44,264 bases of DNA from positions 1 to 44,264 of the forward strand of contig CAZHMB010000005.1 of assembly GCA_964533515.1 (NCBI GenBank), given 5' to 3'. The DNA is from CAZHMB01 sp964533515 (GTDB lineage: Archaea > Nanobdellota > Nanobdellia > Pacearchaeales > GW2011-AR1). Under the pieces are notes generated by a model. It saw nothing but the letters and a program-made list of their open reading frames with translations. It was not told the DNA's origin and ran no database searches. The position numbers and the translations under genes are program-made. Below, piece by piece: positions 40,835 through 44,264 of the stretch (its first letter is position 1; each line of letters opens with the position of its first letter).

Positions 40835-42411
40835 TTCCCGTTTTTCTTCTTCCCTCTCAAGCTTTTCCCAACCATAAAACTCACCGGATTTTTGAATCTC
40901 AATTCTTCGTCTGTTGGAGGAACACCGATTCCCTTGTAATAATCCTTGTCGTAATTCGGAGGCAAGACTGGCTTGTTTCTATACGCCCAAGAAAGTTGGG
41001 CGACGATATAACCTTTCTGCAACGGAATTTCATTTTTTCCATTCCATTCATAAATAGTTTTTTCCATAACCTCTTTGTCCATTCCTATTCCTCTAAAGAA
41101 AGCCAACAAAACAAACAAACCCCTTTTCCTTCCGTCTCTAACTCCTTCGAGAATTTTTTTAATTGCCGGCGGAAAATTCTCAGGATTAATCTCATCAAGT
41201 TTCACAGGTTTAAAGTCGGCATATTTCCCCGTGATTTTCTGATCGCTCTCGGTAACAGGATTTTCTTTGCTCCAGTCCAATGCTTGAAGAACAAGTTCTT
41301 TTGCCTCGTCTTCTTCAGAGTCAGGCATAAAATTCTTAGGAGAAACATTCATCGCCAGACCATCCTTCAATTCAAAACCATCAATTTCATCTTCAGAAAT
41401 AACAACGCTAGACAAAGAAGTTTTTTCATGTAAACTATAAGGCATTCTAAATAAATGTCTAGGAGCAACCAAAACCAAATCTAAACCCATCAGCTCAAAA
41501 AGATCAATCTCAACAGATTTAGAAAAATTCTCCGGAGAATTTTCAGAAGTGATACCGCATTTTTTACATTCATAAAATTCCTTGTCTGAAATAACTTCCA
41601 AGTTTCTATGGCACGACGCACATTTAAATTCTTTTTTTGTATTCTCATCTTTCACAACAGAGATTTTTCTTTGCTCTCCGATATTACACATATGACAAGA
41701 CAATTCAACTTTTCTGTATTCGTCCGCGATTTCTCCACAGTTGTTACATTTGATTCCTTTTTTTATATCAACGTCTTTGAATTGTTTGTAAAAATCTTCA
41801 GGAAGAAGATTTTGAATTTCTTTTTCAGATTCTGATCTCAAAAAAGAGACAATTTGTCTAGGCAATTCAGGAAAAAGATCCTCCGTTTTTCTCTCTCCAA
41901 GAAATTTTGGAAACGCTTTCCAAGGGACCAAAATATGAAAACCCTTACTACCCGAAAATTTAACGCCAATGTTTTTGACACCATATTTATGAAGAATGTT
42001 CACAATCGCTCTAGCAGCCAATTTAGCATAATCAAACCATTTGCAATCTATATCAATTAACATGTCCCAACCAACCCTCAATTCATTCGCCTCTGCTTCT
42101 GTCTGCCCCGTTTTAATATCCAAAGGATTTTTCCACAATTCCTCAGAACAATGAAAACTCGTCGCTCCTTTCTTCACAAGTTCAAAAATATCCCCTTGAA
42201 AACTAAAACTATCTGGCCTTTTCCCGAAACCTTCAAAATACCTCGGGCTTATTTCCCGATTCTTCGAAAACTCAAAAATAGCTTTCTGTATCTCCGGCCG
42301 AGAATAATACAACTGCGTTAAGTTCCGAATTCTCTTTTCATTTACAGAAATAACTCGCGGAGTAAACTCATATTCTTCATTATTAGGATCTTCTGGATTA
42401 TTGCCTTCCAT
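40822..42411 (-). CDS. priS: Archaeo-eukaryotic primase, PriS-like with C-terminal PriL-like domain
   Basis: 529 aa, makes RNA/DNA primers at replication forks. The AEP core has D120-x-D122 (LIDIDCK) and SGSKGFHI (153-160), then HLFRMPYSLHEKTSL (319-333). Between these are four CxxC knuckles (222-225, 239-242, 264-267, 282-285), about two zinc ribbons. Residues about 412-495 resemble the PriL C-terminal helix bundle (FPPAIKKILEGVRDGRKR... PVLPPNYDKDYY), but positions where PriL keeps Fe-S cysteines show A/N/Y. Fused primases are known in Nanoarchaeum. The usual third catalytic Asp is not obvious. Confidence 0.9.
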   Translation of the reverse strand: MEGNNPEDPNNEEYEFTPRVISVNEKRIRNLTQLYYSRPEIQKAIFEFSKNREISPRYFEGFGKRPDSFSFQGDIFELVKKGATSFHCSEELWKNPLDIKTGQTEAEANELRVGWDMLIDIDCKWFDYAKLAARAIVNILHKYGVKNIGVKFSGSKGFHILVPWKAFPKFLGERKTEDLFPELPRQIVSFLRSESEKEIQNLLPEDFYKQFKDVDIKKGIKCNNCGEIADEYRKVELSCHMCNIGEQRKISVVKDENTKKEFKCASCHRNLEVISDKEFYECKKCGITSENSPENFSKSVEIDLFELMGLDLVLVAPRHLFRMPYSLHEKTSLSSVVISEDEIDGFELKDGLAMNVSPKNFMPDSEEDEAKELVLQALDWSKENPVTESDQKITGKYADFKPVKLDEINPENFPPAIKKILEGVRDGRKRGLFVLLAFFRGIGMDKEVMEKTIYEWNGKNEIPLQKGYIVAQLSWAYRNKPVLPPNYDKDYYKGIGVPPTDEELRFKNPVSFMVGKSLRGKKKNGNWKK

Positions 42412-42442
42412 GCCCTTTCAAAGAAATCTAAGTTTAATAGGT

Positions 42443-42487
42443 TTATTGTGGTGAAAGCCAACCAAATCACCCACTCCACCACAATAA
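42443..42487. promoter_or_regulatory. 11-bp inverted repeat between divergent promoters
   Basis: TTATTGTGGTG (42443-42453) and CACCACAATAA (42477-42487) are perfect inverted copies 23 nt apart. They lie between the primase promoter (minus, TATTAAA about 21 nt before its ATG) and the promoter of the 88-aa gene (plus, TTTTATAA 22 nt before its ATG). CACCACAATAA also occurs at 31963-31973 beside another divergent promoter. Could be an operator or mirrored BRE-like promoter elements. Confidence 0.5.
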
Positions 42488-42518
42488 TTTTTATAAAGAT
42501 ATAATTCCCTAAAATAAC

Positions 42519-42785
42519 ATGACAACAAAACTTAGGGATTTAGTGGTGCTTAAATATTGCTCTCCAGGTAGTTGTTATTTCGAAGCAGTTGCCCCAAGGA
42601 AAGTAGAAGGATTGCAAATAGATTTAAAAAATGAAACTTTTGATTATGGGGGAGACAAAGGAGTAAGGTTTGGTACACGGCTTCATCATTCAGGAGTTTT
42701 AGGAGTGTATAAAAGAAATAATCTGAGGCATCTAAATTCCATAGTGCGTGAAGTTACTGAAGAAGTTAGGGATATGCATGATTAG
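42519..42785 (+). CDS. Hypothetical protein (88 aa)
   Basis: Starts MTTKLRDLVVLKYCSPGSCY. Beta-strand-rich first half, GKG-poor; helical C-terminus (HLNSIVREVTEEVRDMHD). TATA box TTTTATAA ends exactly 22 nt upstream, so the gene is probably expressed. No family recognised. Confidence 0.6.
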   Translation: MTTKLRDLVVLKYCSPGSCYFEAVAPRKVEGLQIDLKNETFDYGGDKGVRFGTRLHHSGVLGVYKRNNLRHLNSIVREVTEEVRDMHD

Positions 42786-42883
42786 GTCTCTTTAATTCTA
42801 CTTTTCTACCACAGAGATCCAACAAAGATATTCATCTATTTTATCACCCAAATATTTAAAACCAGAGCTATTTACCTATTTAT

Positions 42884-43612
42884 ATGAAACTCAAGCTTTC
42901 AAATCCAGGTGAACTTTCTAAAGCAATCGACCTTATTTCTGAATTAGTAACTGAAGTAAGAATAAAACTTTCAGACGCAGGATTATCAATAACTGCGATG
43001 GATCCTGCGAATGTAGCCATGGTCAATTTCAAGATACCTAAATCAAGTTTTGTAGAATTCGGGCTGGAAGAAAAAGAAGAAGACATCGGTGTAAACCTAG
43101 ATAACCTAAAAAGAATCCTAAAACGTTGCGGAACAAAAAGCGAATTAACAATTGAAAAAAACGACAACGCATTATTAATAAACATACAAGATAAAATAAA
43201 AAGAAAATTTTCTTTGGCTTTGTTAGATATTGATGTAGAAGAAAAAACTCCGCCAACATTAGAATATACTGCAGTTGTTGAAATCCCCTCAGTCGATTTA
43301 ATAAGTTCAATCGAAGATTGTGCAGTTATCTCAGATGCTTGCAGTTTCATAATAGACGGGGGAAATTTCATCCTCGAATCAAAAGAACTAAACTCTGCAA
43401 GATCGGAATTCTCAAACGACGAGGCAAACATCAAAGCCGAAGATTGCAAATCAAGATACAGCCTAGAGTATTTACAAAAGTTCATGAAAGGTGCAAAACT
43501 TTGCGAAAAAACAATTTTGAGATTCGCAGAAGAACATCCTTTGAAAGTTGAATTCAAAACAGAAAGTTTAGAAATCAATTTCATTCTGGCTCCGAGAGTC
43601 GAGACCGATTGA
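42884..43612 (+). CDS. pcn: PCNA sliding clamp
   Basis: 242 aa, the normal size. Two repeated domains of the clamp: LSNPGELSKAIDLISELVTE with LSDAGLSITAMDPANVAMVN, then the interdomain and second domain (PSVDLISSIEDCAVISDACS, RYSLEYLQKFMKGAK). Ends in FILAPRVETD. It encircles DNA and tethers polymerase, ligase and nucleases during replication. TATA box ATTTAAAA ends exactly 22 nt upstream. Confidence 0.97.
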   Translation: MKLKLSNPGELSKAIDLISELVTEVRIKLSDAGLSITAMDPANVAMVNFKIPKSSFVEFGLEEKEEDIGVNLDNLKRILKRCGTKSELTIEKNDNALLINIQDKIKRKFSLALLDIDVEEKTPPTLEYTAVVEIPSVDLISSIEDCAVISDACSFIIDGGNFILESKELNSARSEFSNDEANIKAEDCKSRYSLEYLQKFMKGAKLCEKTILRFAEEHPLKVEFKTESLEINFILAPRVETD

Positions 43613-43663
43613 TATTTCTTCAAAAAGCAATAATTTTATAAGTAAAAATTCCCTTAATAAAAG

Positions 43664-44264
43664 ATGAAAAAAGAGGTAGCATTGCCAATAATCCTATTGA
43701 TAATTGTGTTCTTGTTCACATTGGTATCTGCGAGTGTCGCCGTCGGGAATTCTTCACACAGTTTAAATTCTACTGTTTATGCTCAAGGAGAAAACATAAG
43801 GGGATGGGTTAATCTAACTGTATCGGGAAATTCTGCAGAAGAATTATTTGCGGATAACTTTGGAAATCAAATCTCCCTAGGAGAATTATTAAATTTAAAT
43901 AATAAAGATAATTATTGCTCTGTGAGAGATTGTCAAACAAATTATGAAACTGTTTCTTCTTCAGAAGAAATGACTTTTTCATTAAATGCTGGGCAAGAAA
44001 AATTAATCGGCTTCAGATTAGAAGGTTTGATAAGTAATGTCGCTAGCTTAGATTTTATTTTAAATTCTTCTGCCCCGAAGTTTTGTGAGAATCAAATTAA
44101 GTTAGATTTTCTCAATGACGGAATTATTGAAATGGGGAATACTAAACTCTTAGACGAATATTGTTCCGGAAAAGATTATGGTTGTTTTGATCCCGGCAAA
44201 TCAATAGTAGAGTTTGGCTTTGGAGACTCAACTAACAGACTCTGTCAAAAAATAAATCTTTCAG
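43664..44264 (+). CDS. Secreted surface protein, 5' part (runs off window)
   Basis: At least 200 codons, open at the window end. Signal peptide MKKEVALPIILLIIVFLFTL then VSASVAVGNS. The ectodomain is Asn/Ser-rich and beta-like with paired Cys (NYCSVRDCQ, KFCENQ, EYCSGKDYGCFD). TATA box TTTTATAA ends 22 nt upstream of the ATG. Length and C-terminal anchor are unknown because the gene is truncated by the edge. Confidence 0.8.
   Translation, partial: MKKEVALPIILLIIVFLFTLVSASVAVGNSSHSLNSTVYAQGENIRGWVNLTVSGNSAEELFADNFGNQISLGELLNLNNKDNYCSVRDCQTNYETVSSSEEMTFSLNAGQEKLIGFRLEGLISNVASLDFILNSSAPKFCENQIKLDFLNDGIIEMGNTKLLDEYCSGKDYGCFDPGKSIVEFGFGDSTNRLCQKINLS

Noticed and set aside
42880..43623. 247-aa minus-strand ORF over PCNA
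   Set aside because: Exact antisense shadow of the PCNA gene, with Ser/Phe-rich composition and no promoter.
1..44264. CRISPR array, insertion sequence or integrase
   Set aside because: No regularly spaced repeats, transposase or integrase were found; the only direct repeat pair of note is the 55-bp one at the left edge.

Overview
The window looks like chromosomal DNA of a small-genome archaeon of the DPANN group, most like Pacearchaeota/Woesearchaeota. The archaeal signature genes are PCNA, an archaeo-eukaryotic primase with a PriL-like tail, Hjc resolvase, a minimal histone, archaeal S10 and Taw1 (wyosine pathway). DNA is AT-rich, genes are short and tightly packed, and many proteins are lineage-specific membrane or secreted proteins. 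Promoters are very uniform. An 8-nt TATA box (TTTATAA/TTTAAAA type) sits 22 nt (21-23) upstream of the start codon for most lead genes, which implies mostly leaderless mRNAs. A few genes carry a good Shine-Dalgarno instead. The lineage is inferred from family content only.

Layout. 1-1.4 kb is an accessory patch: a GC-rich 55-bp repeat present twice (the first copy is one arm of a long hairpin and begins at base 1), an AbrB/RelE toxin-antitoxin pair with a palindromic operator, and several very small ORFs, one apparently frameshifted. 1.4-9.6 kb holds a ZIP metal transporter, secreted/membrane-anchored surface proteins (one of 1269 aa with Asp-box repeats and a LamG domain), a DEAD-box helicase preceded by a 15-codon leader ORF, and a GIY-YIG protein. 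9.6-17.5 kb holds a circularly permuted ribosome-assembly GTPase, a membrane GGDEF protein with intact active and inhibitory sites, serS, a CPA2/Kef antiporter, rpsJ and taw1.

17.5-19.95 kb is a minus-strand cluster of unrecognised small proteins, one with a CARF-like C-terminal signature, plus a zinc-ribbon/HTH protein. 20-25.6 kb is one long minus operon that starts with scpB and continues with glycosyltransferases and a GtrA fusion, probably for surface glycan synthesis. 25.6-30.5 kb holds acylphosphatase, RNase HI (no AUG start visible), a DedA-like protein, lysS-HD-histone, a 54-aa membrane protein, a likely structured RNA and hjc.

30.5-36.8 kb holds a gene split by one in-frame ochre codon, a secreted ComEA-like HhH protein, and two large surface proteins sharing a Cys-rich juxtamembrane module. 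36.8-40.4 kb holds RadC and a Sau3AI/MutH-type restriction enzyme with a convergent C5-cytosine methyltransferase. 40.5-44.3 kb holds replication genes (primase, PCNA) and the start of another secreted protein cut by the window edge.

The points I would look at first are the ochre-split gene, the identical 18-bp promoter element shared by that gene and the 17.5-19 kb operon, the structured RNA upstream of hjc, the repeated hairpin at the left edge, and the non-AUG start of RNase HI. No tRNA, rRNA, CRISPR array or insertion sequence was recognised.
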